Program-made: the position numbers and the translations under genes
Assembly: GCA_007116995.1 (NCBI GenBank)
Contig: SKHL01000099.1
Location: 1 to 6,698, forward strand
DNA from: Limnochordia bacterium
GTDB taxonomy: Bacteria; Bacillota; Limnochordia; Darwinibacteriales; DTU012
Direction of reading: 5' to 3'
DNA: 6,698 nucleotides
Part shown: one piece after another, positions 5,754-6,698 of the stretch
How positions within the stretch are numbered: position 1 is the stretch's first letter
Layout: each line of letters opens with the position of its first letter
Notes under the pieces: generated by a model
Databases searched by the model: none
What the model was told of the DNA's origin: nothing
What the model saw: only the letters and a program-made list of their open reading frames with translations

Positions 5754-6692
5754 ATGAAAAAGCTATCTCTAGCCCATCTACCTACTAAGCTTCATGCCCT
5801 GCCCCGCCTAAGCCAGTGCCTCGGAGGTCCGGACATCTGGATTAAGCGTGATGATAACACCGGATTAGGCTTAGGCGGTAATAAAGCGCGTAAGCTAGAA
5901 TATTTGTTAGCAGACGCAGTTAGCCAAGACTGTAATGTAGTCATAACCGCTGGAGGTGTTCAGTCGAATCATGCTCGGATGACCGCTGCGGCAACTGCCA
6001 GCTTAGGTCTAGAGTGTCACTTAGTGCTCCGTGGTGAACAGCGGGCACAGCAAGGCAATTTGCTACTAGATAGCATGTTTGGCGCTCATGTTCACCTATT
6101 AAATCCAGATGAAGACCGGGAAGAGAAAATGGAAGCCATAGCGAATCGAAACCGCCAAGACGGAAAAAAACCATATGTCATTTGTATAGGTGGCTCCAAT
6201 AGCTTAGGATCCCTTGGATATGTAGATGCAGCGGAAGAGCTACTGACGCAAGTACCAAACCCAGATTATTTCCATGAGATTCTACTAGCCGTAGGGTCTG
6301 GTGGGACCTATGCAGGATTACTATCGGGTATCATGAAACACGGACTCCAAACAACACTAAGAGGTATATCCGTTGATGATCAGGATTTTACACCGATTAT
6401 CTTCGATATCTGTAACGCTAGTCACCACAACTACAACTTCCCCGCCGTAAAGAGAACTGACATCACCCTAGAGACAGGCTATCTAGGTGCAGGGTATGCC
6501 AAACCTAGCAGTGCAGGTGATGAAGCAATTAAACTATTAGCACAGCTAGAGGGCATATTACTAGATCCAGTCTATACAGGCAAAGCCATGGCCGGGCTCA
6601 TAGATGGTATCCGCTCCAAAAAATATGACCAAACAAAACCCATTTTATTCTGGCATACCGGGGGAGCACCAGCCTTATTCGCGGCCGAATAA
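5754..6692 (+). CDS. dcyD: D-cysteine desulfhydrase-type PLP enzyme (ACC deaminase family)
   Basis: A 312-residue, apparently complete, cytoplasmic fold-type II PLP enzyme expected to break D-cysteine into pyruvate, ammonia and sulfide. The PLP lysine is Lys44 in LGGNKARKLEYLL. The active-site Ser and Asn are in GGVQSNHARMTAA (Ser71, Asn72), and the phosphate-binding loop is GSGGTYAG (181-188). Two positions separate this enzyme from ACC deaminase. Where the deaminase has Glu in PVYEGK and Leu in HLGGAP, this protein has Thr275 (PVYTGK) and Thr302 (HTGGAP). Desulfhydrases usually carry small hydroxyl residues there, so D-cysteine desulfhydrase is favoured; related D-amino-acid or sulfo-amino-acid lyases remain possible. 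The ATG follows GGAGG (5743-5747) with six bases of spacing. It is divergent from hypD, which fits a small amino-acid degradation locus, although coregulation is inferred. The stop TAA lies six bases before the window edge. Confidence 0.88.
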   Translation: MKKLSLAHLPTKLHALPRLSQCLGGPDIWIKRDDNTGLGLGGNKARKLEYLLADAVSQDCNVVITAGGVQSNHARMTAAATASLGLECHLVLRGEQRAQQGNLLLDSMFGAHVHLLNPDEDREEKMEAIANRNRQDGKKPYVICIGGSNSLGSLGYVDAAEELLTQVPNPDYFHEILLAVGSGGTYAGLLSGIMKHGLQTTLRGISVDDQDFTPIIFDICNASHHNYNFPAVKRTDITLETGYLGAGYAKPSSAGDEAIKLLAQLEGILLDPVYTGKAMAGLIDGIRSKKYDQTKPILFWHTGGAPALFAAE

Positions 6693-6698
6693 AAAATC

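Overview
The window looks like chromosomal sequence from an anaerobic, endospore-forming Firmicute (Clostridia-like). Three things point that way. There is a glycyl-radical hydroxyproline dehydratase very close in motifs to clostridial HypD, a small Spo0E-like protein of the kind that acts on the sporulation phosphorelay, and strong AGGAGG-type ribosome binding sites in moderately AT-rich DNA. The species cannot be named from the sequence. No mobile element, CRISPR array, rRNA or tRNA was seen.

Layout: (1) positions 1-194, minus strand, hold the N-terminus of a truncated protein with a LacI/periplasmic-binding-protein-type sensor fold. (2) 418-1092, minus, is ung, uracil-DNA glycosylase. (3) Divergent from ung, 1289-2305 plus is a polytopic YbhN/LPG-synthase-type (flippase-like) membrane protein. 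(4) 2405-2599 and 2596-2919, plus, are a Spo0E-like small protein and a NIPSNAP-family protein that overlap by four bases and are probably translationally coupled. The first one's ribosome binding site lies inside a strong predicted hairpin. (5) 3078-5435, minus, convergent with the NIPSNAP gene, is the HypD-like trans-4-hydroxy-L-proline dehydratase. Its start is best placed at an internal GTG. (6) A 318-base divergent gap contains a terminator-like hairpin inside a longer inverted repeat, in the presumed hypD leader. (7) 5754-6692, plus, is a D-cysteine desulfhydrase-type PLP enzyme.

How the genes fit together: hypD and the D-cysteine desulfhydrase gene are divergent and both degrade unusual amino acids. 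HypD would yield 1-pyrroline-5-carboxylate, which proline-forming and Stickland-type metabolism can use; the desulfhydrase would yield pyruvate, ammonia and sulfide. The activating radical-SAM enzyme that HypD needs is not in the window, so it must be supplied from elsewhere. The Spo0E-like/NIPSNAP pair may link an uncharacterised function to sporulation control, but that is inference. The most interesting items are the RBS-occluding hairpin and the coupled Spo0E-like/NIPSNAP pair, followed by the possible attenuator in the hypD leader. No wholly new multi-gene system is demonstrable here.
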